In this document: piece by piece, positions 52,442 through 61,358 of the stretch
How positions within the stretch are numbered: the first letter of the stretch is position 1
How the letters are laid out: every line of letters starts with the position of its first letter
DNA from: Chitinophaga arvensicola
Lineage (GTDB): Bacteria; Bacteroidota; Bacteroidia; Chitinophagales; Chitinophagaceae
Reading direction: 5' to 3'
Assembly (NCBI RefSeq): GCF_900110835.1
Contig: NZ_FOJG01000002.1
Span: forward strand, 3,114,658 to 3,178,657
DNA length: 64,000 nt
Notes under the pieces: model-generated
Told to the model about the DNA's origin: nothing
The model's database searches: none
The model's input: the letters and a program-made list of their open reading frames with translations, nothing else
Program-made: the position numbers and the translations under genes

Positions 52442-53314
52442 ATGTTAGCGCGTTATCCGAAGGCTTTTGAAAATATCCCCGCCGTACAGCTGCACCATGC
52501 CGGTAAATCAATAGTAGCCTGGTTCAGACAGGCCGATGAGCCCGGACGGGAAGAAGGATTTCTCACAGAAAATACCCTGGTATTTATTCTCCGGGGTACC
52601 AAACATATACACCTCGCCGATGGCGACCTTATTGCCCATGCCGGCGACCTGGTACTCTTGAAAAGAGGCGTGTATTTCATGACTGATTTTATTACCGGAG
52701 GCGCCGATTACCAGTCGCTCCTCCTCTGTATGGATGATGCCCTCCTCCGTTCTTTTCTTCCGGAAGATGACGATAACCGAAAGACCCCATCGCCCGGATC
52801 TGCCGGGCCTATGGTAGTGACCTGCGAAAATGCCGTACTGGAGATCCGTAACGCCATCCTTCGATACCTGGAACAACCCGGCCACCATACCACCAAACTG
52901 CTGGAACTCAAAATTCATGAAGTGTTGCTGCTGCTGCTATCTGGCCCCCTGCAGGAACGGGTGCAGGCTTTTCTGCAGCAAATGTTCGATAGCAGCGCGG
53001 AAAATATTTCCACCATTATCCGCGACAACCTGGTACAACCCTTTACCCTGGAAGAATATGCCAAAATGTGCGGCCTCAGTCTCAGCACCTTCAAAAGAGA
53101 ATTCTCCAAACTGTACAATGCCCCTCCAAAAAAATGGATCAACGAAGAACGGCTGAAACACGCCCGTCACCTGCTGCTCCAATCCGGAAAAAATGTCAAT
53201 GAAATTGCCTGGGAATGCGGATTTGAAAATGTATCTTACTTTATAAAACAATACCGGCAACAGTATGGTACCACACCCAAAAATGCACAACGAACCAAAA
53301 ATGCTATTTTTTGA
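52442..53314 (+). CDS. AraC family transcriptional regulator (ExsA/PchR-like layout)
   Basis: A 290-residue protein. The N-terminal half is a small ligand-binding fold (FILRGTKHIHLADGDLIAHAGDLVLLKRG). The C-terminal HTH pair (about 185-285) includes FTLEEYAKMCGLSLSTFKREF and VNEIAWECGFENVSYFIKQYR, with key LSTFKREF and NEIAWECGF turns. It lies 60 bp before the beta-propeller gene on the same strand, which it probably controls. Confidence 0.9.
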   Translation: MLARYPKAFENIPAVQLHHAGKSIVAWFRQADEPGREEGFLTENTLVFILRGTKHIHLADGDLIAHAGDLVLLKRGVYFMTDFITGGADYQSLLLCMDDALLRSFLPEDDDNRKTPSPGSAGPMVVTCENAVLEIRNAILRYLEQPGHHTTKLLELKIHEVLLLLLSGPLQERVQAFLQQMFDSSAENISTIIRDNLVQPFTLEEYAKMCGLSLSTFKREFSKLYNAPPKKWINEERLKHARHLLLQSGKNVNEIAWECGFENVSYFIKQYRQQYGTTPKNAQRTKNAIF

Positions 53315-53349
53315 ACCGTTCCTGTTACCCGCCTGACACCCCGCCTTTA

Positions 53350-53357
53350 TACCTTTG
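53350..53357 (+). promoter_or_regulatory. -7 box TACCTTTG for the propeller gene
   Basis: An exact TAnnTTTG match, 17 bp before the ATG at 53375. The upstream -33 position holds TTACCC rather than TTTG, so an activator may be needed. Confidence 0.5.
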
Positions 53358-53374
53358 ATAAAAATAAATCAACG

Positions 53375-54253
53375 ATGAAACAATTCCCCTCACTGGCACT
53401 GACAGCAGCCAGCATCCTGCTCTCCAGCCACACCTTTGCCCAACAGCAACTGAATAAAACCGCCTTTATGAAAGCACCGGAAAGCGTAGCGGTATACAAT
53501 AATTACTATTACATTGCCGATATCGGCGAAGGCGGAGATCCCACCAAAAAAGACGGCAACGGCATCATTTTCCGCATGGATAAAAAAGGCGGCAGCACTA
53601 TCTTCGCCCAAGGACTGGATGCCCCGAAAGGCGCATTTGTACTGCATCACACGCTCTTTGTCGCCGATGTGGATAAAGTAAAAGGATATGATCTGGACAA
53701 CGGTAAAGAATTGTATAATATTGATCTCGCACCGGCCTCCATCTTCCTGAATGATATTACCGCCCTCAACGATTCTACCCTGGCAGTATCTGCCACTGAT
53801 GTGAACAAGATCTTCCTGGTACATCTCGGAAAAAATCCCCGTACGGAAGAACTGGTGTATACCAATCCCATCAATGGCGCCAATGGCATTGTATACGATG
53901 CAAAAAGCAAAAGACTCTATGTATGCGGATTCGGCAACGATAATAAACCAGACGGACAATTAGGCTATATCGATATGGGCGCGGCGGAAAAAACATTCAC
54001 CACCCTGACCGGTCGCCTCGGCTACTACGACGGACTGGCACTGACAGCCAATCGTAAAACATTGATCTTTTCCGACTGGATAGCTTTTGAAAAGAAAGGC
54101 GTCATACTGGAACTGGACCTGGCCTCCGGAAAAATCACGACACTGAATAAGGAAGGCATTGCAGGCCCGGCAGACTTTACACTCGACGCCGGCGATATCA
54201 TCACACCCGAAATGATGGCAGGCAACGTACTGAAGTACTCCCTGAAAAAATAA
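53375..54253 (+). CDS. Secreted SMP-30/NHL-like beta-propeller protein
   Basis: A 292-residue exported protein (signal SLALTAASILLSSHTFAQ). Repeated blades such as ESVAVYNNYYYIADIGEG, LHHTLFVADVDKVKGYD and GIVYDAKSKRLYVCGFG suggest a six-bladed propeller of the SMP-30/gluconolactonase type. A clear calcium-binding Glu/Asn/Asp set is not obvious, so hydrolase activity is uncertain. It is likely regulated by the preceding AraC protein. Confidence 0.8.
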   Translation: MKQFPSLALTAASILLSSHTFAQQQLNKTAFMKAPESVAVYNNYYYIADIGEGGDPTKKDGNGIIFRMDKKGGSTIFAQGLDAPKGAFVLHHTLFVADVDKVKGYDLDNGKELYNIDLAPASIFLNDITALNDSTLAVSATDVNKIFLVHLGKNPRTEELVYTNPINGANGIVYDAKSKRLYVCGFGNDNKPDGQLGYIDMGAAEKTFTTLTGRLGYYDGLALTANRKTLIFSDWIAFEKKGVILELDLASGKITTLNKEGIAGPADFTLDAGDIITPEMMAGNVLKYSLKK

Positions 54254-54260
54254 GAAAAGA

Positions 54261-54303
54261 AGGTATCAAAAGTAATAGCTGTCAACGATTACTTTTGATA
54301 CCT
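54261..54303. terminator. Perfect 16-bp hairpin between convergent genes
   Basis: AGGTATCAAAAGTAAT and its complement enclose an 11-base loop in the 62 bp between the propeller stop and the repeat-protein stop. It can serve both strands. Confidence 0.7.
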
Positions 54304-54315
54304 CCTTTCCACTCT

Positions 54316-55458
54316 CTACAGCTTTACCTGCACACCTGCGGTACCTCCGATGTAACCACCGTTGAACCGGTCGTTACGCTTGTCCCTGGACCAGATGTAA
54401 TGATTGGTAAGATCTACACCTACTCCGTTTTCTGCTTCCACGAAATTAAACGTAGGACCAGCAAATACTTCTACCCTGCTGCCAAAACGGTAGGCGGGAA
54501 AAATACCCAACGACTGACGGTGATAGTAACCCGATTTAAAATTTGTGAGTACCATCGTAGTGGCTTCTGCATTGATCCTGAAATGAGACAGCAAAGGAAG
54601 ATGCGCACCAATACCCGCCTGCAAAGCATATAAAGGATCCGGGTTATTTTTCAGGTTGTAACCCACACCCAGTATGCCGTACAACACCCTGCCACCCGAC
54701 TTGAAGGAAGCAATGGTGGTCGCCGTTTCATCAATACTCAGACTCACCTGTTTTTCTCCACCCTTTACAATATTGATTAAACCGATCGGGTATTCACTGC
54801 TATCCGCAATGTTGATCAAACCAGCTACCTGCACACCTTTTACCTTCTTTGCAATATTGATAAAACCCGCTACCTGCGAATGCACATTTTCTGCTTTGTT
54901 CATAAAACCAACCACCTGCACCTTCGCATCTTTCTTTACCATGTTGGCAAAACCTGCTACCTGTATCTGCGAATTGTTGGCTGCCGTATTCATGAAACCC
55001 GCCACCTGCGTACCTTGTACATCACCGGAAACCAGATTGCCAAAACCCGCCATCTGAAAGCCATGCAAGCTACCGGACAAGTTTAAGAAACCTGCTACCA
55101 TCGCACCATCCGCACTTGTTTTCACCTGGTTCATAAAACCTGCTACGGTAACCGCATGAAATGTTTTACCGATATGATTGGAGAATCCGGCTACCTGCAC
55201 ACCGGTAGCGCTATCTTTGATGATATTGGAAATACCGGCGACCGCTACACCCGTTTCTGCTTTGGAAACACCGGCTATAATATTCAGGGAAAAATGATTC
55301 GTATAGGCGGCAGCGTTTTTACCGTTACTGCTCAATGGATATACCAATCCTATATGTGCGGGACTTGTGAGCGGATGCTGTGCGTAAGCTGTTGTGGCTA
55401 AACATAAAAGGGCAACAAAAAAGCAAATGATCCGGCTGTTGATATAAAATGTTCTCAT
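54316..55458 (-). CDS. LA_2272-type surface repeat protein
   Basis: A 380-residue exported protein (signal RIICFFVALLCLATTAYAQ). Residues about 55-235 consist of about twelve tandem units of roughly 15 residues with core VAGFMNxxxxxxxGxQ, then a C-terminal beta domain (YGILGVGYNLKN, AGIGAHLPLLSHFRINAE) that looks like a small barrel ending GVQVKL. This is the pattern of LA_2272-type surface repeat proteins, whose function is unknown. It is the last gene of the operon with the STN-domain protein, FecR and sigma factor. Confidence 0.8.
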   Translation of the reverse strand: MRTFYINSRIICFFVALLCLATTAYAQHPLTSPAHIGLVYPLSSNGKNAAAYTNHFSLNIIAGVSKAETGVAVAGISNIIKDSATGVQVAGFSNHIGKTFHAVTVAGFMNQVKTSADGAMVAGFLNLSGSLHGFQMAGFGNLVSGDVQGTQVAGFMNTAANNSQIQVAGFANMVKKDAKVQVVGFMNKAENVHSQVAGFINIAKKVKGVQVAGLINIADSSEYPIGLINIVKGGEKQVSLSIDETATTIASFKSGGRVLYGILGVGYNLKNNPDPLYALQAGIGAHLPLLSHFRINAEATTMVLTNFKSGYYHRQSLGIFPAYRFGSRVEVFAGPTFNFVEAENGVGVDLTNHYIWSRDKRNDRFNGGYIGGTAGVQVKL

Positions 55459-55528
55459 GTGTATTTGTTATTTCGTACGATATAACGACACGTTGAAGAA
55501 CTTCTACCCCTATGCAGAAAAATGAAAA

Positions 55529-57328
55529 TTAAAAAAGACTGATACCTGCCTGCCAGCCTAACCATGAAGAAACATGATCTCCAAGCTTCACAGTAGGATA
55601 GTGCGCCCCCAAACCCGCTGCTGAAGCAGGAGAAGTTTCATCGCGCACATTGATCGCATAAGAAGGACCCGCGAATAAAATAATGCGCTTCCCTAATTTT
55701 ACATTCAGGGAAGGCTGTAAACGGTAGATGTCTGTATTCTCTTTCCAGCTTTGCAGAAAAACATTTTGCGCGGTTATTTCTGTTGACAACGACAATACTT
55801 TATTAAACGGAATTACTTTACCGATACCATATCCAAGCGACCACGAAGTATTGTTTGTACCAGGACTGTAACCACCAAAAATGATACTGTACAACTCACT
55901 GCGGCCCGCTTTCCAGGCCACATTAAACGGATGTACATCCGTACTGAACACGGATACTTTCTTATAGCCGTGTTTCACAATATTGAGAATACCGATACTG
56001 TACCCCGTAACGCTGTCCGCAATATTTACCAGGCCAATCTGCACACCTCTTACTTCCCGGGCGTAGTTAAAAAGACTTCCGATCTGAACACCTTTCATCA
56101 CGCCGTGGTTAATATTTCCGGCGCCTGCCAGCTGCACGCCCTTCGCATCTTTGTGGTTCACATTTATGATACCACTCAACTGTACACCGTCAATATCTTT
56201 ACCATTATAGTTCATAGCTCCTGATACCTGCCAGCCTTTGCTATTGCCTTTTGTAACACTCACAATGCCGCCTACCTGTACCCCATCGATGTTGCCATAT
56301 ACCTGGCCAATGGCGCCGGTGAGCTGCACACCTTTCATATTGCCTTCTGTGATATTGCTGATACCCGCCACTTGTACGCCGATCATAGAATCCAGTACAT
56401 TATTGTGCATACCTGCCAATTGTACACCACGGGTTTTTCCACCTACTATGTTAAATATGCCGGCCACCTGCACATGCTGCATATCATTTTTCACGATATT
56501 AAAAGCAGTGCCAATTTCCACGCCATCTACCCCGGCGGCATAACCACCCAGTACATTCATGGAAAATTTATTCACCACCTGTCCACTCATACGACCATGT
56601 GTACCCAGTCCTGGTGTAAGTGATACCTGGTAAGGTTTATCGGCCAGGAAGCCACCAATATTCAAACTGGTTAATTTCTGCCGGGAGGATAAAAACATAT
56701 TGCCAAACCAGGTTTTTTCTACCTGTGCATGCCCGGTGATATCCACTACTTTCAGCTGATAGGTAGCAGGAGCTATACTCACCGCAATTTCCTGGTCATA
56801 GCCTGTAGTGAGTAACAAAGAGGTATCTGCATAGAGGTCCTTACTAACACTAATGGCTGCGGAAGGATATTTATCCTTTAACCGCAGCCTGAAGTAACCG
56901 TCGCTGTTTGTTAATGTGGAGATGAGTTGCTGTCGTTCATAGACACTGGCATTCGGTAGCCGCTGTCCTGTTTTCCGGTCCGTGACCACCCCGCTGATCA
57001 GGTAATATACCTGCCCCTGATTTTTTCTCAGGAGAATAATATAATTTCCCGATTCTTTATATTGATAATCCCCACTCAGCAAAATATCGAGTACCTGTCT
57101 GACTGTTTTATTTTTTACGGAGATGCTTACCAGGCTGTCCTGCGGGAGGATGGTAGTAAGATAAGAGAAATAAAAATTGCCCTGCTTACTGATAGTGGTC
57201 AATACTTCCGCGAGTGGCCGCTCCTTTACTTCTATACTCACCGTTTTATTCAGCAATTGCTGGGCGGACAGCGGTAAAGAAAAACAACAGATAAAAAATA
57301 ACGTCAGCAAATGCTTTGGTAGTAACAT
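55529..57328 (-). CDS. STN-domain surface protein with 16-residue repeats and C-terminal beta domain
   Basis: A 599-residue exported protein (signal HLLTLFFICCFSLPLSAQ). Residues about 25-100 form an STN domain (VSIEVKERPLAEVLTTISKQ, LDILLSGDYQYKESGNYIILLR), then a carboxypeptidase-regulatory-like domain (VTDRKTGQRLPNASVYERQQ). From about 260 to 440 there are some ten units of 16 residues with core GVQ[VL]xGxxNxxxGxx. The C-terminus looks like an outer-membrane beta domain ending in Phe. The STN domain is normally found in TonB receptors that signal to FecR. Here no plug and no 22-strand barrel follow. Confidence 0.85.
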   Translation of the reverse strand: MLLPKHLLTLFFICCFSLPLSAQQLLNKTVSIEVKERPLAEVLTTISKQGNFYFSYLTTILPQDSLVSISVKNKTVRQVLDILLSGDYQYKESGNYIILLRKNQGQVYYLISGVVTDRKTGQRLPNASVYERQQLISTLTNSDGYFRLRLKDKYPSAAISVSKDLYADTSLLLTTGYDQEIAVSIAPATYQLKVVDITGHAQVEKTWFGNMFLSSRQKLTSLNIGGFLADKPYQVSLTPGLGTHGRMSGQVVNKFSMNVLGGYAAGVDGVEIGTAFNIVKNDMQHVQVAGIFNIVGGKTRGVQLAGMHNNVLDSMIGVQVAGISNITEGNMKGVQLTGAIGQVYGNIDGVQVGGIVSVTKGNSKGWQVSGAMNYNGKDIDGVQLSGIINVNHKDAKGVQLAGAGNINHGVMKGVQIGSLFNYAREVRGVQIGLVNIADSVTGYSIGILNIVKHGYKKVSVFSTDVHPFNVAWKAGRSELYSIIFGGYSPGTNNTSWSLGYGIGKVIPFNKVLSLSTEITAQNVFLQSWKENTDIYRLQPSLNVKLGKRIILFAGPSYAINVRDETSPASAAGLGAHYPTVKLGDHVSSWLGWQAGISLF

Positions 57329-57346
57329 ACAGTACGAAGGCGATTA

Positions 57347-58324
57347 TTATTTCAGTATAATTTGTGATCCCTGTTTTTCCACGGCGATCTCATAAGTAAG
57401 CCCGATTACCTGTAAAGTACTATCCAGCGAACTATTGGTAAAGGTAGAATTAATCTGCAGATTGCGTTTTTCCGGATTGGCAATCACGATGTTCACACCA
57501 TATGCTTCATTCAGGATCTCTACCAGTTTCCATAAAGGGGTATCATTACATACAAAAGTTTGTGTGCGGTAATAGCTGTACAGTTCATCGGTATTACTTT
57601 GTTTCACCGGTGCTTTTTCTGTTGCGGTCACTATTGCCTTTTCATGTTGTTTCAGTTGTACGCTGTTGTTATTCTTGGTCACTTCTACTGCACCGGTTTC
57701 TACAATCACTTCTGTTTTACCGGCAGTACTTTTCACGTTGAAAGAGGTACCCAGTACGGTAACAGTTACTTCGTTTACTTTGATTACAAATGGCTTTCCC
57801 GGGTCTTGCGCTACATTAAAAAAGGCTTCTCCTTCCAGTTTTACCTGGCGTTCTTTACGGTTGCCGGCATAGGTGATACGGGATTGTTTATTCAGGGTGA
57901 TCTGTGAGCCATCCGGTAAAACGTCTTGTTTGATCTGTTCACCGGAAGCCAGTATCAGTGGCTGATTACGTTGTTGTGAGATAAACCATGCACCGGCTGC
58001 ACCGGCCAGGATGATTAATACCGCAGCAATACGTAGAATAGGGCGCCAGGAGATGCCGGTATCCAGTTTTACGATGCGGGTGGTATTTTCGTTGGTGCCT
58101 ACCCGTTGCTGGAATCGTGACCAGGCATCATTTTCATTCACGGTGCTTACAGCGGCCAGCTTACGGCTTTCTTCCCAGATAAGGCGGAAGTGTTCAAAAT
58201 AGCGCCGGTGCTCCTCCTTTTCTGCCAGCCAGGTGGTTACTGCTGCTTTCTCTGAGGGCGTGTCAATGCCCAGCAGATGTTTTACCAGCAGGTCGTCGTT
58301 TATATGATTGGATTGTTTGTTCAC
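57347..58324 (-). CDS. FecR family anti-sigma factor
   Basis: A 325-residue membrane protein. The cytoplasmic part (1-85) includes DDLLVKHLLGIDTPSEKAAVTTWL, one membrane helix follows (ILRIAAVLIILAGAAGAWFI), then the FecR domain (LPDGSQITLNKQSRITYAG, GEAFFNVAQDPGKPFVIK) and a DUF4974 tail (LWKLVEILNEAYGVNIVIAN). It lies 10 bp after the sigma gene and 18 bp before the STN-domain gene, so its periplasmic partner is most likely that STN domain. Confidence 0.94.
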   Translation of the reverse strand: MNKQSNHINDDLLVKHLLGIDTPSEKAAVTTWLAEKEEHRRYFEHFRLIWEESRKLAAVSTVNENDAWSRFQQRVGTNENTTRIVKLDTGISWRPILRIAAVLIILAGAAGAWFISQQRNQPLILASGEQIKQDVLPDGSQITLNKQSRITYAGNRKERQVKLEGEAFFNVAQDPGKPFVIKVNEVTVTVLGTSFNVKSTAGKTEVIVETGAVEVTKNNNSVQLKQHEKAIVTATEKAPVKQSNTDELYSYYRTQTFVCNDTPLWKLVEILNEAYGVNIVIANPEKRNLQINSTFTNSSLDSTLQVIGLTYEIAVEKQGSQIILK

Positions 58325-58334
58325 GGATGCGCTT

Positions 58335-58910
58335 TTACAGGTGGAGCAAAATTAATAACAAGGGCAGAAAATCTACCAGGTTGAGTCGTAATAAGCGTAG
58401 TGCTTTGCCCATCTGATTTTCCACAGTTTTTATAGAGATATCCAGGCGATCTGCTATTTCCTGGTACTTCAGTTCTTCGAAGCGGCTCAGTTGAAAAACG
58501 GTACGACACTTTTCCGGCAATGCCATCAAAGCGGCTTCCAGCTTCTCTTCCAGGTCGCGCAACATCACTTTACCAGAGGCATTGCCAATATCCTGATCGT
58601 TGTTCATCTGGTATTTGGTATGCGCCTGATGCGTGGCTTTCACTTTCTGATGACGCAGATAATTGATACATTCATGGTATACCGCCCGGTACAGGTATCC
58701 CGAAACAGATTGCTTTATTTTTATGTCACCTGATTTTTCCCAGAGTTTACAAAAGACGTTCTGTACCATCTCCTCCGACATCACTTCATCTTTCAGTAGC
58801 GTACATGCATAGGCATGCAAGCCTTTAAAATGTGTTTTAAAAACCTGTTCAAAAGTTAATGAGTTTTCCATTTCCGGTACTGCAGTGTTACCCGGATTTA
58901 TAAATTCCAT
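58335..58910 (-). CDS. ECF RNA polymerase sigma factor
   Basis: A predicted 191-residue protein starting MEFINPGNTAVPEMENSL. The longer frame to 58979 is rejected because the TATATTTG box at 58934-58941 lies inside it. Region 2 (FEQVFKTHFKGLHAYACTLL, EEMVQNVFCKLWE) and region 4 (KYQEIADRLDISIKTVENQMGKAL) are complete. It ends in a hydrophobic tail (VDFLPLLLILLHL). It starts the operon with FecR and the two repeat proteins. Confidence 0.93.
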   Translation of the reverse strand: MEFINPGNTAVPEMENSLTFEQVFKTHFKGLHAYACTLLKDEVMSEEMVQNVFCKLWEKSGDIKIKQSVSGYLYRAVYHECINYLRHQKVKATHQAHTKYQMNNDQDIGNASGKVMLRDLEEKLEAALMALPEKCRTVFQLSRFEELKYQEIADRLDISIKTVENQMGKALRLLRLNLVDFLPLLLILLHL

Positions 58911-58933
58911 GCTCAGGGTTTGATATCTAACGT

Positions 58934-58941
58934 CAAATATA
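58934..58941 (-). promoter_or_regulatory. -7 box TATATTTG for the sigma/FecR/repeat-protein operon
   Basis: An exact TAnnTTTG match on the minus strand, 23 bp upstream of the chosen ATG. It looks like a housekeeping promoter, so basal expression of the operon would not need its own sigma factor. Confidence 0.5.
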
Positions 58942-59235
58942 ATTCCTTCTGCCAATTGAACTGATTTATTATACGACACCTTACTAAGTACTTACCCCTA
59001 TTTTTGGGCAAATATTTCTTTGCGCTGCCGGATCTTAAATACATAAACTCATGATTAATAATATTATAGGGAGATATGTACCGTAGAAATGTTTTTCCCG
59101 GTAAATCGTTCGCCAGCGCATTTTCTCCTCAGGCGACTTTCATATGTTAGTAATTCCACTCATTTTAACATTACATTATATTCATGTTAAAGAATATTTC
59201 ACAACTGGACTATTATTATTGTGAAAATTATCCCG

Positions 59236-59736
59236 ATGAAATTTATCTGTACACTTTGCCTGTCACTGTTAGGAAGTACTGCACTTTTTGCCCAATCCAA
59301 AACGGGCTATATTAATTTTCAACAAATGATTGCCTTTATGCCGGAAAGTAAACTGGCAGGTGATTCCTTAAATATTTTACAGGAAAAACTCAATGCCGAC
59401 GGCCAGCAGCTGGTAGCAGAATACACGAAGAAATTAAAAGAATATGATAGTCTGAGTACCAAACTCAGTGAAGCCATGCAGGAAGTGAAAATTTCCGAGC
59501 TAAAAGGCTTACAAGCCAATATCCAGAAGTATAAGGAAATGTCTGAAGACGCAATGAATCAGCGTGAACAGCAGTTACTGACGCCTATTATGGATAAAGC
59601 AAAAAAGTTATTAAAAGCGGTGGCTAACGAAAAAGGCTATACGCTGGTGATTGATAACTCCAGAGATGCGGTATTGGTATCCGCAGCAGCCGATGATTTG
59701 ATGCCGGACGTGAAATTGAAGATGGGCATCAAGTAG
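59236..59736 (+). CDS. OmpH/Skp family periplasmic chaperone
   Basis: A 166-residue exported protein. The ATG at 59236 begins a clean signal peptide (KFICTLCLSLLGSTALFAQ); the GTG at 59221 is a less likely alternative. The mature part has the short Skp beta strand (TGYINFQQMIAFMPE), long coiled helices (LQEKLNADGQQLVAEYTKKLKEYDS) and a closing strand (YTLVIDNSRDAVLVS). It would hold unfolded outer-membrane proteins in the periplasm. It is a single-gene unit. Confidence 0.9.
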   Translation: MKFICTLCLSLLGSTALFAQSKTGYINFQQMIAFMPESKLAGDSLNILQEKLNADGQQLVAEYTKKLKEYDSLSTKLSEAMQEVKISELKGLQANIQKYKEMSEDAMNQREQQLLTPIMDKAKKLLKAVANEKGYTLVIDNSRDAVLVSAAADDLMPDVKLKMGIK

Positions 59737-59741
59737 AAGGG

Positions 59742-59861
59742 CATTTGAGTATTTAGTTATTTAGTTATTTGACTGGTCTCGTGTTTGATGAATCTTCCGC
59801 CATTCTAGTTTTCTGATAATAAAGATGGCCGGCAAATAATTAAATAACTAAATGTCAAATG
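59742..59861. repeat. AT-rich intergenic element with 21-bp inverted repeats
   Basis: The left arm CATTTGAGTATTTAGTTATTTA (59742-59763) nearly matches the reverse complement of the right arm TAAATAACTAAATGTCAAATG (59841-59861). About 77 bp lie between. The left arm contains the direct repeat TTTAGTTATTTAGTTATTT. It may be a small repeated element or a long terminator for the OmpH-like gene. No target-site duplication or gene was seen. Confidence 0.4.
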
Positions 59862-59873
59862 TAAAATAAAGAG

Positions 59874-60173
59874 CTATATGTGTAAACCGTGTGCCAGCAG
59901 CGTTTTCCATTGAGGATTACTGCGTACAAATTCTGCCACTTTCTTGCTGGAAGGTACCATACGGATATTCTGTGCAGAAATCTCCTCCATTACTTTTCCC
60001 AGCATCATTGGCAATACACCCTGTTTTTCCAGTACCGGTGGCACTTCTGCACCTGTCAGGAAAATGCGGCTTCCGTTTCTTTCGTAAATAACTTTAGCCA
60101 TCTGTCCAGCGATATGCGCCTCAAACTGTCTGGCCTCTTTGTTGTCAATAATTTTAAAATCCTTCATGATCAT
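59874..60173 (-). CDS. Small GNAT-like N-acetyltransferase (YjdJ/COG2388 type)
   Basis: A 99-residue soluble protein. NKEARQFEAHIAGQMAKVIYERNG, the LTGAEVPPVLEKQGVLPMMLGKVMEE segment and VPSSKKVAEFVRSNPQW match the short Gcn5-like fold, in which the LEKQGV region replaces the usual RGxGxG acetyl-CoA loop. The substrate is unknown. The start may be Met1 or Met3. Confidence 0.75.
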   Translation of the reverse strand: MIMKDFKIIDNKEARQFEAHIAGQMAKVIYERNGSRIFLTGAEVPPVLEKQGVLPMMLGKVMEEISAQNIRMVPSSKKVAEFVRSNPQWKTLLAHGLHI

Positions 60174-60353
60174 AATTATTTTTTACATGATGTTTTCTAG
60201 CGGTAGCATACTAAAGGGAAGTATCTTATGCAAAAGGGAAGTTGATATAAGATAGTATGAAATGGTATTAAAATACCCTGAAAAAGCTGATTCCGTCTGC
60301 AAATATACTAATAATATAACAGAAAACTGTGAAACATTAATATGTAAAAATAA

Positions 60354-61226
60354 TTAATACTTAAAGTAGTTGGCAGGTAAGCCTTTAATAGGTAGCCTTA
60401 CGTGAAACACGCTCCCACTAAGGGGATATTCCGCTATCTGCTCTTCAGTGAGGTGTTCCCGGGCCGTTGTAATCAGCATTTCATCCAGTTCCGGCCCACC
60501 AAATGCACAGGAAGATACATGTGGCGCCGGCACCTCCACCTTGCCAAGCAATTCTCCTGTTTCCGGGTTCCAGCAATACACCCCATAACCACCCCAATGC
60601 GCAATCCAGAGCATACCGTGGCTGTCTATCGCCATACCGTCCGGCCAGCCCAGTTCAGCCGGAATGTGCACAGCTATCCTTGTAAAGGCAATCGTACCCC
60701 CGGCTGCGTCATAACTGAACTCCTGCACACTTCGGGTATACGTATCGTTGTAATACATCTTATCATCTTTCCATACCAGCCCGTTGGAAATGGTAACACC
60801 CGGCAGCTTTAGTACCGGCGCCCCGGATCCGGTGATACAATACAGGTTGCCCGTGCCCTCTTCTGCCGGCATCTGCATCGTGCCAATCCAGAGCCGCCCG
60901 GCCGGATCACATTTACCATCATTGCAACGCACCCGGTCCTTTTCTTCCAGTACCGCTATCCGCTTTCCCACACCCTGCTCCGGTGAAAAAAAAGCAACAC
61001 CGTCTTTCAACCCCACCAGCAGCTCATCCCGACCAGTTACCCGTACCAGCGTTGTCACATAACCACCCGCATCAAAAGATCGCAAACGACCATCCGTATC
61101 CTGCATATAAATGGTATGGCCCATAATATCTACCCAGCACCAGCTGCTCCTTTCGGGCCACCAGCAAGCACCTTCACCCAATTCACTTGTTAATTTCACG
61201 AATAAAGAAGCGTTGTATTCTTTCAT
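60354..61226 (-). CDS. SMP-30/gluconolactonase family protein
   Basis: A 290-residue cytoplasmic six-bladed propeller. The metal site is visible as Glu in LGEGACWWPE, Asn and Asp in RCNDGKCDPAGRLWIGTM, Asn in ISNGLVWKDDKMYYNDT and Asp in WPDGMAIDSHGMLWIA. The family hydrolyses sugar lactones such as gluconolactone or L-arabinonolactone using a divalent metal. No neighbouring sugar dehydrogenase was found. It is divergent from the membrane-protein gene at 61359. Confidence 0.9.
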   Translation of the reverse strand: MKEYNASLFVKLTSELGEGACWWPERSSWCWVDIMGHTIYMQDTDGRLRSFDAGGYVTTLVRVTGRDELLVGLKDGVAFFSPEQGVGKRIAVLEEKDRVRCNDGKCDPAGRLWIGTMQMPAEEGTGNLYCITGSGAPVLKLPGVTISNGLVWKDDKMYYNDTYTRSVQEFSYDAAGGTIAFTRIAVHIPAELGWPDGMAIDSHGMLWIAHWGGYGVYCWNPETGELLGKVEVPAPHVSSCAFGGPELDEMLITTAREHLTEEQIAEYPLSGSVFHVRLPIKGLPANYFKY

Positions 61227-61358
61227 GTCACCGTGTTGTTTTTTATAAAAGCAGGACTGTTCGTCATTTTCCCTGTATCACAATATATCGTTTTGTGCGC
61301 TGATATTGTATATTGCAGCGGGTAATGATTGTTAATTCCAACTTCTTTAACGCCATCT

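Noticed and set aside
55900..56560. Periodic DNA pattern suggesting a repeat array or CRISPR
   Set aside because: The period follows the 16-residue protein repeats in frame, with no conserved repeat/spacer structure.
58911..58979. Upstream start of the second ECF sigma factor
   Set aside because: An exact TATATTTG box at 58934-58941 lies inside the extension, and the residues gained are not conserved-looking.
61280..61316. Symmetric TATATTG boxes in the gap between the SMP-30 and membrane-protein genes
   Set aside because: They differ from TAnnTTTG at key positions on both strands, so promoter calls would be guesswork.
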